DNA from: Thiomargarita sp.
GTDB taxonomy: Bacteria > Pseudomonadota > Gammaproteobacteria > Beggiatoales > Beggiatoaceae
NCBI GenBank assembly: GCA_020721005.1
Contig: DYNP01000003.1
Location: 1 to 64,000, forward strand
DNA length: 64,000 bases
Direction: 5' to 3'
Of the stretch, positions 27,781 through 39,403 are shown one piece after another. Positions within the stretch are counted from its first letter, which is position 1. Each line of letters opens with the position of its first letter. The notes below the pieces were generated by a model. That model did not search any database. It saw only the letters and a program-made list of their open reading frames with translations, and was not told the DNA's origin. Position numbers and translations under genes: made by a program.

Positions 27781-30582
27781 TTAAAAGTCCTCCCATCCTT
27801 CTTCATAAGAAGTTGCTGAAGTTTTAATTAAAGCGGGCTCAGCAACCAAAGCCGTGGTTTTTTTGGAGGGCATGGTTGAAACAGAGCGATTGATAACAGG
27901 AGGAGAAGTTTTCTTAGGCTTAGGTTTACTATAAACTGGTGGATGGGCTGATGAGTTGCCAGTCGAAGCGCTTACTTTAGCCTGCTCTTGAATAAGGGCT
28001 TTATTCTCAGACAATAAATTGAGTTTGAAAAAAGCAACTTGCTGATTCAAGCGTTGAGCCTGCTCGCTCAAAGATTGACTGGCTTTTGTGGCCTGTTCCA
28101 CCAAAGCGCCATTTTGTTGAGTCATGGTGTCCATTTGGGTAATGGCCTGATTAACATATTGAATACCCACCGCTTGTTGTTGACTGGCCGTGGAAATATC
28201 CGCAATAATATCGTTGACCAATTGGCTGGCTGTGACAATTTCTCCCAACGCTTCTCCGGAACGATTGGCCAGACGAGTCCCTTCTTCCACTTTACGCACA
28301 CTTTCTTGAATCAACTCCTTAATCTCCTTAGCGGCACTGGCACTGCGTTGGGCTAAGTTACGTACTTCTGAAGCCACCACCGCAAATCCTCGTCCTTGTT
28401 CCCCAGCTCTGGCTGCCTCAACTGCCGCATTTAATGCCAGTAGATTGGTTTGAAAGGCAATTTCATTGATCATGCCGATGATATCTGTGATTTTTTGACT
28501 GCTGGCATTGATTTCTGAAATGGCCTGCACAGCAGACCACACCACTTCTCCTCCCTGTTCAGCTTGGGCTCGGGCAGTTTTAGCCAATTCAGACGCTTGT
28601 TTGGCATTGTTAGCATTTTGTTGAATGGTACTGGTCATTTGTTGCATGCTGGCTGCAATTTGCTCCAAAGAAGCCGCTTGTTCCTCTGTGCGTTGATTGA
28701 GACTGATATTACCTTGAGAAAGCTCTTCTGATGCAGTATTGACAATTTGCGCAGTTTGTTTAATAATCAACATCACTTCAGTCAATTTTTGTACGGTGGC
28801 ATTGGCATCCTGCTTAAGTTGTTCAAAATCCCCACTGTAATTCCCAATAATATTTTGAGTCAAATTTCCCTGTGCCAACGCTGAAAACATCTGCATAATG
28901 TCCCGAATCATGTTTTGATTCAATTCCAAAATAACATTGATGCGACCACTGAAGGTCTCAAAAAAGCCTATTTTGTCAATTAAGTTAATACGAGAACTGA
29001 AATCTCCCTGGGAAGCACTTGAAATTACAGTATTAATTTCTTGTTCAATGGCTTTTTCCAAAGTTTGGTTATTCAATTCGATGACAAACCCCAGCCGTTG
29101 CTTGTCATCATTGAGCACCGGAGTAAAGAAAGTTTTCAGGATCAACTGTCCAAACACAACAGTTTTTTCATCGGTACTCATCAAATTATTAAGAACTTCA
29201 ATATGTTGCAATGGAAAAATATCGATTGATTTTTCCAATAAATCATGAGGGTTAAAATAGGGCAGTTCCTTTCGTATTTGTTCCACACTGTCTGCCAGTA
29301 AGTGTTGAGCCGCCTGATTTAAATAAATGATACGACAATTAGGGTCAAGGATCAAAATGGGAGTGGTCACATTGTCCAACGCCTGATTGATACGTAATGC
29401 AGCCTCTGCAATCTGCCGGTCTCTTTCAATACGTTCACTTAACTGAGTTTGCATTTTTTGTAAGGCTTGTAACAACTGACTGATCTCATCTTTTCCTTTG
29501 ATTTCAAAAATATTATTCAGGTGACCTGTGGCAATGGCATTGGCAATAGAAACTGCCTTATTTAAGGGTCTCGTCATCCCTCTGAGCACCAAATAGACCA
29601 AAGTTCCCACTATAATCATCAGCAGCAACGTGGCACCGATAACCAACAAAAATTCAAAATAAGCTGTTTTTTGAATTGCACTGGCCTTATCATGTAAATC
29701 AGTTGCTAACTTATTTTCCACTTCTTTCAAGAAATTAATTTTTTGAGTTTGCAAAGTTAACCATTTTTGAACATCAACATCGATAGGACTGTCCACTTCA
29801 GTTTTTTGAATACCCAAAGCCAACGCTTGATCTCGAATCTTTTGAGTTTCCAAAAAAGCTGTTTTATTGGCTTGTTGCTCAAAAAACGCCCATTGCTCTG
29901 GAGTGGCAAATAACTTTAAAAGGACACGTCTATAAAAATGTTGTTCGGCCATCAATTCAATAAAACTTTGATACTCTTCAATTGTAAAGTAACCCTTGTT
30001 AAACACGGTAGCCAATGCCGATCGCTCCAATCCTGCCAAATCTTTCGATGCCAAAAAAATAGCATAAGTCCATTCCAGTCGGATAATTTCAGGATGCTGG
30101 CTTAAAGTGGCAATATACTGAATGAGGTCAAGTAAAGCCTGGTTAATTTCTGTATAAGTTTCAATCACTTTTTTCTCAGTGACTTTCAACTCATCCACCC
30201 GTTGTCTTTCAATGCTCAAAGTGGCCACCTTACTCAAAGCCTGTTGCCACATAGTTTGTAAAACGTCATCAAATTTACCAGTCTCCATCTGATTCAATTC
30301 ATGAAGAGCCTGGTCGGTATTTATGCGATTCTGTCGTATTTCCTCAAGAAATTTTTTGCCTTGACTGTCCAAAAATACCCCACTAAAGCCACGTTCCAAT
30401 TGCAGTTGATGCACTAAGGTAGCAATTTTCACTGACAACTCAGCCAACTGCTCTATTTCACTCATTTCCCCAGCAACTTGGTACTTCTCTAAAACACTGA
30501 TAGACACAAAATAAACAAGTCCCAAAATAGGCAAAAATAACATGAGGATGAGTTTATACTTGATTTTAAGGTGAGTAAGCAT
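27781..30582 (-). CDS. Methyl-accepting chemotaxis protein with NIT sensor and CheR-docking tail
   Basis: 933 residues. TM1 ([17 protein letters not shown]), a periplasmic all-helical NIT domain (about 45-300; [20 protein letters not shown]), which in relatives binds nitrate/nitrite, TM2 (about 305-330), HAMP, a PAS domain (about 395-500), a second HAMP-like segment and the signalling domain with hairpin tip [32 protein letters not shown]. The C terminus is GWEDF, like the NWETF pentapeptide that tethers CheR and CheB in E. coli receptors. Upstream of kdsA on the same strand with only one base between stop and start. The divergent gap to 30813 shows a 12-bp palindrome ACTCTATAGAGT at 30750-30761 and nothing else clear. 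Confidence 0.95.
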   Translation of the reverse strand: MLTHLKIKYKLILMLFLPILGLVYFVSISVLEKYQVAGEMSEIEQLAELSVKIATLVHQLQLERGFSGVFLDSQGKKFLEEIRQNRINTDQALHELNQMETGKFDDVLQTMWQQALSKVATLSIERQRVDELKVTEKKVIETYTEINQALLDLIQYIATLSQHPEIIRLEWTYAIFLASKDLAGLERSALATVFNKGYFTIEEYQSFIELMAEQHFYRRVLLKLFATPEQWAFFEQQANKTAFLETQKIRDQALALGIQKTEVDSPIDVDVQKWLTLQTQKINFLKEVENKLATDLHDKASAIQKTAYFEFLLVIGATLLLMIIVGTLVYLVLRGMTRPLNKAVSIANAIATGHLNNIFEIKGKDEISQLLQALQKMQTQLSERIERDRQIAEAALRINQALDNVTTPILILDPNCRIIYLNQAAQHLLADSVEQIRKELPYFNPHDLLEKSIDIFPLQHIEVLNNLMSTDEKTVVFGQLILKTFFTPVLNDDKQRLGFVIELNNQTLEKAIEQEINTVISSASQGDFSSRINLIDKIGFFETFSGRINVILELNQNMIRDIMQMFSALAQGNLTQNIIGNYSGDFEQLKQDANATVQKLTEVMLIIKQTAQIVNTASEELSQGNISLNQRTEEQAASLEQIAASMQQMTSTIQQNANNAKQASELAKTARAQAEQGGEVVWSAVQAISEINASSQKITDIIGMINEIAFQTNLLALNAAVEAARAGEQGRGFAVVASEVRNLAQRSASAAKEIKELIQESVRKVEEGTRLANRSGEALGEIVTASQLVNDIIADISTASQQQAVGIQYVNQAITQMDTMTQQNGALVEQATKASQSLSEQAQRLNQQVAFFKLNLLSENKALIQEQAKVSASTGNSSAHPPVYSKPKPKKTSPPVINRSVSTMPSKKTTALVAEPALIKTSATSYEEGWEDF

Positions 30583-30813
30583 TGAGTCCCTCTTTATGTG
30601 GTAACTGATTGGAGTTGATTTGGCACAAGTAGCCCTTATATTTTATTTAAGTATAATGATTTTAGAAAAATGGGTCAAGTTGATATTGACAAACCCAGGC
30701 CAGGCCGTGACAATTTAATGATTTTGACCCTGATTTTAATCACAAATTTACTCTATAGAGTTATATTTTAGCAAAAATTATGAATTCAGTTACTTACAGT
30801 CCCCAAAATTAAT

Positions 30814-32682
30814 ATGCCTAACACCTTTAAAAACTTACCATTAGCCAAACAATTGTACCAACAAGGCAACTTGTCTGCGGCGCAGGAAATGGCAGAGCAA
30901 CTCTTGCTCCTTCAAGCCGACGATTTTGAGGTACTTCATCTCTTAGGAATCATCGCTGCACAAACTCGTCGTTACTCACAAGCCATTGATTATCTTAATA
31001 AAGCCTTAACTCTACAACCCAATTTGGCCACCCTGCACAACAGTTTGGGGAATATCTATTTTTACCAAAAAAAATTCCCATTAGCCTTGACGCATTACCA
31101 ACACGCATTGACTCTTAACCCCAACTCGCTGGACACTTACAACAACTTAGGTATTCTATGGGGTGAGCAACAACAATTCACCCAAGCCATTGCCTGTTTC
31201 CAACAGGTATTAACTGCTCATCCCCAACATGCCGATGCTTGGCATAATTTAGGTATCGTCTTGAGCAAACAAGGAAAATTAACTCAAGCTCTCTCCTGTT
31301 ATCAACAAGCCGTAACCTTAAGTCCCCATAATGCTAATGCGTACAGCAGTTTAGCCAAATTGTTTAAAGATAAAGGAGAAATTGAACAATCCCTGCATTT
31401 TTATCAAAAAGCTCTCTCTATTCAACCTCATCATTTAGAAACCTATCAGAATTTTTTGTACACTCTCAATTTTTCCCCCAATTACGATCGACCTGCCTTA
31501 TTCTTGGCCCATCAAGAGTTTAATCGCTGCTATGTCCTGCCATTACAACGATTGATTCTCCCTTATTCCCCAAATACAACCCCTCGAAAACGCCTAAGGC
31601 TGGCTTACATTTCCCCCGATTTTAGAAAACATTCCCTGACCTATTTTATCCAACCCTTATTAGCCCATCATGATCACCAACAATTTGAAATCTTCTGCTA
31701 TTATAACAATCAAAAAGTAGATGAAGTCACTTTAAGAATTCAAAGTTATGCTGATCATTGGTGCGAATGTATGACCTTAACTGATGACGAACTGGCCGCC
31801 CAAATCAGAAGGGACCAAATTGACATTTTGATCGATTTGATGGGTCACACGGCCAACAATCGAGCATTGGTATTTGCCAGAAAACCTGCTCCAATTCAAG
31901 TATTTAACACTATTGGCTATTCCAATACCACGGGTTTGAGCACCATCGATTATCGAATTACAGATGCTTACATTGATCCCGTGGGAATTGGAGAACAATT
32001 CAGTTCTGAACAACTGATTCGCATGCCCAACAGTTACTATTGTTACCAACCCAATGAACACAGTCCACCGGTGAGTAACTTGCCTTACCTAACCAAAGGT
32101 TATATGACTTTAGGATCATTTAACACCCTCGCCAAACTCAATTCTCAACTATTACAACTGTGGTCAAAATTGCTAAAACGACTGCCTCAAGTAAAATTAT
32201 CCATTTTATCGCTACAATTAAGAGATTTAGAAACTCGCCAAGACTTGGAGACTAAGTTAATCTCTTTGGGAATTTCCATGGAACAAGTGAACTTAGGGTA
32301 TGCGGCTTCTACCGAAGAAACGCTGCACGCTTATCAACAAGTAGACATTGCCCTAGATACCTATCCCTTTAACGGAGCAACCACCACCTGTCAAGCCTTA
32401 TGGATGGGGGTACCAGTCGTAACCCTCGTAGGCAACACCCCAGCAGCCCGAGCAGGACTCAGTATCTTGTCCACCTTGGGCCTTGTTGAACTGATCGCTC
32501 ACTCTGAAAAAGAGTATATAGCAATTGTTGAACACCTGGTTCAACACCCCAATCTGCTACAAATTTTACGTGGCAGTTTGCGAAATAGAATGCAATGTTC
32601 CCCACTGATGGATGGACTGAATTTCACACGTGCCATGGAACAAAGTTACCTGAAAATGGCCCAAGATGCCCAGTTGATATAA
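30814..32682 (+). CDS. TPR / O-GlcNAc-transferase-like glycosyltransferase
   Basis: 622 residues. About six tetratricopeptide repeats fill residues 1-205 (for example YNNLGILWGEQQQFTQAIACF). The rest matches the SPINDLY/OGT C-terminal catalytic region (GT41): LRLAYISPDFRKHSL, DILIDLMGHTANNRALVFA, KPAPIQV with TTG in the acceptor loop, GSFNTLAKLN, and DIALDTYPFNGATTTCQALW plus GVPVVTLVGNTPAARAGLSI for the nucleotide-sugar site. Bacterial relatives glycosylate proteins or assemble surface sugars; the target is unknown. Single gene, divergent from the chemoreceptor and convergent with uvrA. Confidence 0.92.
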   Translation: MPNTFKNLPLAKQLYQQGNLSAAQEMAEQLLLLQADDFEVLHLLGIIAAQTRRYSQAIDYLNKALTLQPNLATLHNSLGNIYFYQKKFPLALTHYQHALTLNPNSLDTYNNLGILWGEQQQFTQAIACFQQVLTAHPQHADAWHNLGIVLSKQGKLTQALSCYQQAVTLSPHNANAYSSLAKLFKDKGEIEQSLHFYQKALSIQPHHLETYQNFLYTLNFSPNYDRPALFLAHQEFNRCYVLPLQRLILPYSPNTTPRKRLRLAYISPDFRKHSLTYFIQPLLAHHDHQQFEIFCYYNNQKVDEVTLRIQSYADHWCECMTLTDDELAAQIRRDQIDILIDLMGHTANNRALVFARKPAPIQVFNTIGYSNTTGLSTIDYRITDAYIDPVGIGEQFSSEQLIRMPNSYYCYQPNEHSPPVSNLPYLTKGYMTLGSFNTLAKLNSQLLQLWSKLLKRLPQVKLSILSLQLRDLETRQDLETKLISLGISMEQVNLGYAASTEETLHAYQQVDIALDTYPFNGATTTCQALWMGVPVVTLVGNTPAARAGLSILSTLGLVELIAHSEKEYIAIVEHLVQHPNLLQILRGSLRNRMQCSPLMDGLNFTRAMEQSYLKMAQDAQLI

Positions 32683-32749
32683 CTGACACACCACAAGACC
32701 GCGTAGAATTTTTTTATGGTTCGTTAACTATATATAACTCAATAGTCAG

Positions 32750-35578
32750 TTATTTTGCCCTCGTACCCAACCATTCTCTCAAAAATTGTCCTGTGTAAGA
32801 ATGAGACTGCTTTGCTATCTGCTCAGGAGTGCCCACTGCAATAACCTGTCCTCCTCCTGATCCACCCTCCGGTCCCAAATCAACTATCCAATCTGCAGTC
32901 TTGATCACCTCCAAATTATGTTCAATCACCACCACAGTATTCCCATGATCCCGTAAACGCTGCAAAATTCCCAATAATTGTTCAATATCATGGAAATGCA
33001 ACCCGGTCGTGGGCTCATCTAAAATATACAAAGTTTTACCTGTGTCCCGCTTGGACAGTTCCCGAGCCAACTTGACCCGTTGAGCTTCACCTCCAGACAA
33101 AGTCACCGAATTTTGTCCCAAAGTTAAGTAAGCCAGTCCCACATCAACCAAAGTTTGTAATTTCTGCAACAACCCTGGAATAGTCCTAAAAAATACCAAA
33201 GCTTCCTCTACAGTCATGCTCAACACTTCAAAAATATTTTTATTCTTATATTTTACCTCCAAAGTTTCCCGATTATAACGCTGTCCCCGGCACACATCAC
33301 AGACCACATACACATCGGGCAAAAAGTGCATTTCCACCTTGATCAATCCATCTCCTTGACAGGCCTCACAACGTCCCCCTTTCACATTAAAACTAAATCG
33401 CCCTGCCGCATATCCACGTATTCTGGACTCTGGAGTGGCGGCAAACAATTCCCGAATCGGTGTCAAAACACCACTGTAAGTTGCCGGATTTGAACGAGGG
33501 GTACGACCGATGGGACTTTGATCAATATTGACCACCTTATCCACTGATTCCAATCCGCTTATTTCAGTGTAAGGCGCTATTTTTAAATGACTTTTATGCA
33601 AATGGTTAGCCACTGCTGGATACAAAGTATCGTTGATCAGGGTCGATTTGCCAGAACCTGAAACTCCGGTAATACAGGTAATCAGTCCCACAGGCAATTC
33701 CAAATTGATGGATTGTAAATTATTGCCACTGGCCCCTTTCAAAACAATGAGCTGTTGAAGATTTCTCGATTTTCTCAACTTGGGCACCAGTATTTTGCGT
33801 TTTTTGGACAAAAACTGCCCGGTAATCGATTCTGCACTTTGTATAATATCAGCTACGGTGCCCTGAGCCACCACTCGTCCCCCATGCACGCCAGCCCCAG
33901 GTCCAATATCCACAATATGATCAGCGGCTCGAATCGCCTCCTCATCATGCTCCACCACAATCACAGTGTTCCCTAAATTTCTCAAGCGCAATAAAGAATT
34001 CAATAATCGTTGATTATCTCGTTGATGCAAACCAATCGAGGGTTCATCTAACACATACATCACCCCCATCAAACCGGCCCCTATCTGACTGGCCAAACGA
34101 ATTCTCTGCGCCTCTCCACCCGACAAAGTTTCCGCACTGCGAGCCAAGGTCAGGTAATCCAAACCCACATTGATTAAAAATTGTAAACGTTCCCGGACTT
34201 CTTTCAAAATTTTACTGGCAATCTCCCCTCGTTGTCCGGTCAACTCTAACTGATTGAAAAAATTCAAACTTTGATTAATGGGTAACTCCACCAATTGGGA
34301 CAAAGTGTAGCCATTGATCATAACTTGACGAGCCACCTGATTCAATCGACTGCCTTGACAGTCTCGACACGGTTGCAAACTCAGATAATTCTCCAATTCT
34401 TCTTTTAGAGAAACATCAGCAGTTTCATACTGTTTTTCCAAAATAGGAATAATGCCTTTGAAAAGAGTTTGAGGTGGCAGTGCTTGTTTTTTTTCAGCAG
34501 CGGACAGTGAATTTCCGCTAACTGGTTCCCCATACAACAACAAATGTTGTACTTTTTCCGATAATTTCCTAAATGGAGTTGATAAACGAAAATGATATTT
34601 TTGACCCAAAGCTTGATATTGTTGAATGTAAGAAGTCCCAATCTGATCCCAACCTGATATTGCTCCTTCTGATAAACTTAAATCTGTGTCCATAATCAAT
34701 TTTTTAGAATCAAAAAAAGGTTGATGACCCAAACCATTACAAGCGGGACATGCCCCCACGGGACTGTTGAATGAGAATAGACGTGGACTCAATTCTCCAA
34801 CACTGTATCCACATTCCGGGCAGGCAAAATTGGCAGAGAATAACCATTCTTCTTGACGTTCCTCCTTCGTAAAAACAATTTTGGCCAAACCTCCACTTAA
34901 TTTCAAGGCGGTGGCCAAAGAATCAGCCACTCGTTGTTGAACTTCTTTGCGAGCTCTAAATCTGTCCACCACCACTTCGATCGTGTGTTTTTTTCGGGAA
35001 TCCAAATTTGGTACATCTTCTGTCAGGATAACTTGGCCGTTGAGTCTCACCCGCAAAAATCCTTGTTTTTCCAACTCTTGAAACAGTTGGGCATATTCCC
35101 CTTTGCGTTCCCTAACCACTGGGGACAGCAGCATCAGTTGAAGATTGGCTGGCAAAGTAAATATCTGATCCACCATTTGACTGATAGTTTGTGCACTGAG
35201 ACTGTGTCCATGAGTTGGACAATGGGGAATGCCCACGCGAGCAAATAGGAGGCGCAAGTAGTCATAAACTTCGGTCACCGTGCCTACAGTAGAGCGAGGA
35301 TTGTGGGAAGTGGATTTTTGTTCTATTGAAATTGCCGGGGACAGGCCCTCAATGTATTCGACCTCTGGTTTTTCCATTATGGACAAAAATTGTCTGGCAT
35401 AAGAAGATAGAGATTCCACGTATCGACGTTGTCCCTCTGCATACAAGGTATCAAAAGCCAAGGAAGATTTACCAGAGCCAGACAGTCCCGTGATGACAAT
35501 GAAGCAGTCCCGTGGCAAATCCAGGTCGATATTTTGTAAATTATGAGTGCGCACTCCACGCAATTGAATCCATTTCAT
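32750..35578 (-). CDS. uvrA: UvrABC excinuclease subunit A
   Basis: 942 residues, full length. Damage-recognition ATPase of nucleotide excision repair. It contains two ABC modules with Walker [13 protein letters not shown] and [13 protein letters not shown], signature [13 protein letters not shown] and [13 protein letters not shown], Walker [14 protein letters not shown] and [12 protein letters not shown], and zinc-binding cysteine sets CPECG...CPAC and CEAC...CDVC. The ATG at 35578 is preceded by AGGGAGA. Convergent with the OGT-like gene, with 67 bases between. Confidence 0.98.
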   Translation of the reverse strand: MKWIQLRGVRTHNLQNIDLDLPRDCFIVITGLSGSGKSSLAFDTLYAEGQRRYVESLSSYARQFLSIMEKPEVEYIEGLSPAISIEQKSTSHNPRSTVGTVTEVYDYLRLLFARVGIPHCPTHGHSLSAQTISQMVDQIFTLPANLQLMLLSPVVRERKGEYAQLFQELEKQGFLRVRLNGQVILTEDVPNLDSRKKHTIEVVVDRFRARKEVQQRVADSLATALKLSGGLAKIVFTKEERQEEWLFSANFACPECGYSVGELSPRLFSFNSPVGACPACNGLGHQPFFDSKKLIMDTDLSLSEGAISGWDQIGTSYIQQYQALGQKYHFRLSTPFRKLSEKVQHLLLYGEPVSGNSLSAAEKKQALPPQTLFKGIIPILEKQYETADVSLKEELENYLSLQPCRDCQGSRLNQVARQVMINGYTLSQLVELPINQSLNFFNQLELTGQRGEIASKILKEVRERLQFLINVGLDYLTLARSAETLSGGEAQRIRLASQIGAGLMGVMYVLDEPSIGLHQRDNQRLLNSLLRLRNLGNTVIVVEHDEEAIRAADHIVDIGPGAGVHGGRVVAQGTVADIIQSAESITGQFLSKKRKILVPKLRKSRNLQQLIVLKGASGNNLQSINLELPVGLITCITGVSGSGKSTLINDTLYPAVANHLHKSHLKIAPYTEISGLESVDKVVNIDQSPIGRTPRSNPATYSGVLTPIRELFAATPESRIRGYAAGRFSFNVKGGRCEACQGDGLIKVEMHFLPDVYVVCDVCRGQRYNRETLEVKYKNKNIFEVLSMTVEEALVFFRTIPGLLQKLQTLVDVGLAYLTLGQNSVTLSGGEAQRVKLARELSKRDTGKTLYILDEPTTGLHFHDIEQLLGILQRLRDHGNTVVVIEHNLEVIKTADWIVDLGPEGGSGGGQVIAVGTPEQIAKQSHSYTGQFLREWLGTRAK

Positions 35579-35660
35579 GTGTTTACTGTCTCCCTGAGTC
35601 AGTTATTGTGGCATTAAAGAAATTATCATTTTAATAGATCCTTAAAACATTTGTTGAATA

Positions 35661-37652
35661 TTATTCAATCCATTTCAATGGTTTACTGGGGGCCAACACT
35701 TCTCCATTGGGTAAAATAGCTAAAAATTGATCCAATGCTGGTAATACGGGCACTTCTTGGGAAGGCAGCAAGGGAATTCCCCGATCTTGTAGGGCTAACT
35801 GTTTGTCTCGCATAGCTTTGTATTTACCACTGCTGATCAATTGTTCAGTTGCAGCATCCCGAACAATAACCGGATGTAGAAATACCATAAGATTGCGTTT
35901 AATCTTCTTGGTACTGTGAGAACGAAATAGCCCCCCTAAGATGGGAATATCGCCCAAACCAGGAACTTTTTGGGTAATTTGTTGTAAATCCTCATCAATT
36001 AGACCACCAAGCACAATCATATTTCCATCTTCTACAATCACTGTAGTTTTGATAGTACGCTTGTTAGTGATAATATCGGCAGTGGCCACGCTGCTGGGAC
36101 TGATGCTAGAAACTTCCTGTTCAATTTCTAATTTCACTGCATTCCCTTCATTAATCTGCGGTCTCACCTTCAATTTTAAGCCCACATCTTCCCGTTGGAT
36201 AGTTTGAAAAGGATTGGTGGCCCCACTGACTGCCCCGGTATTGGTATATTGCCCTGTGACGAAGGGCACATTTTGCCCCACGACGATCTCTGCCTCCTCA
36301 TTGTCCAAGGTGAGCAAGGAAGGAGTGGATAATACATTGGTGTTGACGTCGGAGGAAAGGGCCTGGATCAGCATCGCAAAATTGATGGCGGAATTGTTGA
36401 AGTAACCCAGTCCCAACATAGCACCTGCTTCGGGACTGGGCAAACTGGTGCCTCGATTTTGGTTAAATTGGTAGGCAGTGGTGGCTAAATCGATGATTTT
36501 GGGACCGGTGTTGTCAAAATTACTGGTTCCCAAGGGACTGAGGCTTCGATTGCCGTATAACAGCCATTGCACTCCCAATTTTTGAGCAATGTCATTGGCC
36601 ACTTCTGCAATCACTGCCTCAACCAACACTTGAGCCCGTCTTATATCCAATTTTTGAATCACAATTCGCAAATCTTGTAGAATTTCTGGAGTGGCAGTGA
36701 TGATCAAACTGTTAGTATTTTCATCGGCTTGGATGTAAGTTTGATGGGTTTGTACTGTAATTTTTTTCCCTTCTGCCAATTCTTGAGTTTCCACGATGCC
36801 TTGGGTAATTCCCTTGAGAATGTTCGCCAGTTCGGCAGCTTGAGCATAGCGTAGATAAATGACTTGAGTGTTCCCACTGCTCTTTACAGGAATGTCCAAA
36901 TGGGCAATTAAAGTTCGTAAATGCAACCGTTTATCTTGGTCCCCATTGATCAAAAGACTGTTGGTGCGGTCATCTGCCACTATTTGGGCAGAGGTGGTTT
37001 TTCCCCCGGTTGCAGCATTGGCTGCAGATTGTTGTTCCATTTGAGTGAGCAAACGCGTAATTTCGCTGGCGGTGGCATATTGTAACACAATGACTTCTAT
37101 TTCTTCTTGAGTCGGTAAATCAATGCGTTGGATGATTTCCAAGATGCGTTTAACTGCCGCGGCCCGATCGGAAATGATCAGCGTATTGTTATTGGGATAG
37201 GCGACAAGATGTCCTTGTTGATGAACTAAGGGGCGCAATAGGGGAATGAGTTGGGCAGCCGCAATGTGTTTTAATTGAATCACTTGTGTGATAAGTGCAT
37301 CTCCCAAGTGTTGTTCCGAAGCTGAGAGCACCGGAGTGTTTTCGGATTTAGCCAAGTTTTCGGGCATGATTTTGGTCACAGAGCCCGAGGGAATTGCGCT
37401 AAAGCCATGTACACTGAGAATGGAAAGAAATACTTCATAAATTTCTTCACTGTCCAATGGACTGTTAGAGACCACAGTCACTTTGGCTTTAACTCTGGGG
37501 TCAACGATAAAGGTTTTTTTGGTTACTTCCGAAATGGTGTTGATAAGGAGTTGAATATCCATGTCGGTAAAGTTCAGGGTGACTTTTTGTTGGGCAAGAA
37601 GAGGGGCAGTGAGAAGTGAGAGAAATAAAGTGAGTAAAATACGTGATAACAT
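35661..37652 (-). CDS. gspD: Type II secretion secretin GspD
   Basis: 663 residues. Outer-membrane channel of the type II secretion system. Signal peptide (LLTLFLSLLTAPLLA), N0 domain (VTLNFTDMDIQLLINTISEV), repeated N1-N3 domains, and the C-terminal secretin core with VPFVTGQYTN, EDVGLKLKVRPQINEGN and TTVIVEDGNMIVLGGLI. It lies 17 bases downstream of gspC, the usual order; the other gsp genes are absent here except gspG at 49305. Confidence 0.96.
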   Translation of the reverse strand: MLSRILLTLFLSLLTAPLLAQQKVTLNFTDMDIQLLINTISEVTKKTFIVDPRVKAKVTVVSNSPLDSEEIYEVFLSILSVHGFSAIPSGSVTKIMPENLAKSENTPVLSASEQHLGDALITQVIQLKHIAAAQLIPLLRPLVHQQGHLVAYPNNNTLIISDRAAAVKRILEIIQRIDLPTQEEIEVIVLQYATASEITRLLTQMEQQSAANAATGGKTTSAQIVADDRTNSLLINGDQDKRLHLRTLIAHLDIPVKSSGNTQVIYLRYAQAAELANILKGITQGIVETQELAEGKKITVQTHQTYIQADENTNSLIITATPEILQDLRIVIQKLDIRRAQVLVEAVIAEVANDIAQKLGVQWLLYGNRSLSPLGTSNFDNTGPKIIDLATTAYQFNQNRGTSLPSPEAGAMLGLGYFNNSAINFAMLIQALSSDVNTNVLSTPSLLTLDNEEAEIVVGQNVPFVTGQYTNTGAVSGATNPFQTIQREDVGLKLKVRPQINEGNAVKLEIEQEVSSISPSSVATADIITNKRTIKTTVIVEDGNMIVLGGLIDEDLQQITQKVPGLGDIPILGGLFRSHSTKKIKRNLMVFLHPVIVRDAATEQLISSGKYKAMRDKQLALQDRGIPLLPSQEVPVLPALDQFLAILPNGEVLAPSKPLKWIE

Positions 37653-37669
37653 GTTGATAATGTTTGATT

Positions 37670-38581
37670 TTATTCGGAACTGATCGAATAGTAAAGGGGG
37701 ATAATTTGTTCATTGCGTTTGATTTGTAGATCCAAACGGGTGGTGGTGGCCAGTTGTTCTAATAGTTTTAGTCCTGCTAGTGGGGAGTCTAGTTTTAAGC
37801 CATTGACTGCAGTGATAATATCTCCGGGTTGCAGGTCAAATTTATTTAATAATTCGGGATTTTTACCAGGTTGAAGGCGATAGCCAATAAATTGTCCATT
37901 TTCAGTGATTGGGGAAGCTTGAAATAGAGAGAGCAGTTGGGCAGGATTGGTTTTTAGTTGTTGTTGGTATTTGCCTAACAGTTGATCTGGGGATAGGGTT
38001 TCTTGTGCATCAATGGGATAATTATTGTCAGTGGAGGAATGGGATGGAAGGGAGACAGGTTCAGAGGTTTGAGAGTCTAAGGGAATCAGGGATAGGGTGT
38101 GTTGTTGTTGTCCAGTGAGTAAAGTGACTTGTTTGGGGGCAATGTGTTGAAGTTGGGTGGTTGGGGTTATTGCATCGCCAATTTTGTAGAGTTTGGGGGT
38201 ATTTTCATCCCGGCTTAAGATTGCTAAAGAAGAGGGGGCATGGGAACTGTAATAAATGCCATGTAACTTGAGATTGGAGGGAGAGGGTTTGGGGGAGGGG
38301 TTTGGGGAAATAATTGAGGTGGATGAAGGGGTTGAAGCGATGGTTTTTCCAAATAAGTGAGCATTGAGTAAGGAGGTGAGGTCAATTTTTTGGAGAGGTT
38401 GAGAGTCTGGAGAATGGGTTTGGAAGGCTTGTTTGAGGTTGGGGGAGTTTGTGGGATATTGTAGGGATAAGTTCAGTTGCATAGCATAGTTACCTAGAGT
38501 TATGGCTAGGTATATGTTGGCTAACCAAATCCAAAATTTGGACAGCAATATGCGTTGTAATTGATTGGTAAATAAGGGCAT
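37670..38581 (-). CDS. gspC: Type II secretion inner-membrane protein GspC
   Basis: 303 residues. One N-terminal membrane helix (FWIWLANIYLAITLGNYAM), a homology region (LKLHGIYYSSHAPSSLAILS, then KLYKIGDAI) that contacts the secretin N0 domain in relatives, and a C-terminal PDZ domain (GYRLQPGKNPELLNKFDLQP GDIITAVNGLKLD). Starts the gspC-gspD pair. The 186-base gap upstream contains a G8 run (38643-38650, plus strand) in the untranslated region. Confidence 0.93.
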   Translation of the reverse strand: MPLFTNQLQRILLSKFWIWLANIYLAITLGNYAMQLNLSLQYPTNSPNLKQAFQTHSPDSQPLQKIDLTSLLNAHLFGKTIASTPSSTSIISPNPSPKPSPSNLKLHGIYYSSHAPSSLAILSRDENTPKLYKIGDAITPTTQLQHIAPKQVTLLTGQQQHTLSLIPLDSQTSEPVSLPSHSSTDNNYPIDAQETLSPDQLLGKYQQQLKTNPAQLLSLFQASPITENGQFIGYRLQPGKNPELLNKFDLQPGDIITAVNGLKLDSPLAGLKLLEQLATTTRLDLQIKRNEQIIPLYYSISSE

Positions 38582-38767
38582 TGGCTTTAAAACGAGGGGG
38601 TTGTCATGGTTGATTGTGACCGGATTTAGGGTAGAGATAAAAGGGGGGGGTTCCAGTTTTTAATGGGAGGGTGTGTTTTTGGTTATTGGCATAGGAATGT
38701 GAAATTTTAGGGTTATTTGGGAAATATTTGGAAAAATGAGGAAAAAAATAGTTTTAGTCGGGTTTGG

Positions 38768-39394
38768 TCAGTCAATTTCTCCTAATGTTTGAGCTTTAAC
38801 TACAGCTTGAGTGCGGGTTTTTACGTTGAGTAATTTAAGGGTGTCTCGAATATGGGCTTTGACTGTATTTTCTGAAATATTAATGAGTCGGGAGATTTCT
38901 TTGTTGGAGTGACCATTGGCAATGAGTTTTAGAACTTCTCTTTGACGTACTGAAAGTGTGTATCGTTTTTTGCCCGGGGGGTTCATTTGATTGGTCAGGG
39001 GATTTAGGAGCAATTCGGGCAAGTAACGTCCACCAGAGAGAATGAGTTTGAGGGCATTTAAAATGATTTCGGAGTTGGCAGTTTTGGGAATGTAGCCTCT
39101 AGCCCCTCCTTCCATGGTGGATCGAATGTGTTGAATGTCTTCAGAGGCGGAAAGAATAACCAAGGGAATTTGTCCTTTAAATTTCCGAATGGTGTAAAAG
39201 CCTTCAAGGTCTTCCATGCCCGGCATTCCCAAGTCCAGTATGATAAGACAGATGTCTTCATGTAAATTGAGTAGTTGCAAGCAGTCTTCAATGGAATTGG
39301 CTTTGAGAATGTGAACGTGGTCAGCCAGTTGTTTTAGGATGAGTTGAATGCCTTCGCAGAAGATGGGGTGATCATCGGCTTGTAAGATTTTCAT
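38768..39394 (-). CDS. LuxR/NarL-type response regulator
   Basis: 208 residues. Receiver domain with acidic pair D7/D8, phospho-acceptor Asp54 (LIILDLGMPG) and Lys in IPKTAN, then a LuxR helix-turn-helix (LSVRQREVLKLIANGHSNKE ISRLINISENTVKAHIRDTL). A DNA-binding transcription factor; no kinase is adjacent. It begins 9 bases after the UspA stop, so it is probably co-transcribed with the TRAP transporter genes and may regulate them. Confidence 0.94.
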   Translation of the reverse strand: MKILQADDHPIFCEGIQLILKQLADHVHILKANSIEDCLQLLNLHEDICLIILDLGMPGMEDLEGFYTIRKFKGQIPLVILSASEDIQHIRSTMEGGARGYIPKTANSEIILNALKLILSGGRYLPELLLNPLTNQMNPPGKKRYTLSVRQREVLKLIANGHSNKEISRLINISENTVKAHIRDTLKLLNVKTRTQAVVKAQTLGEID

Positions 39395-39403
39395 AATTCG
39401 TTC

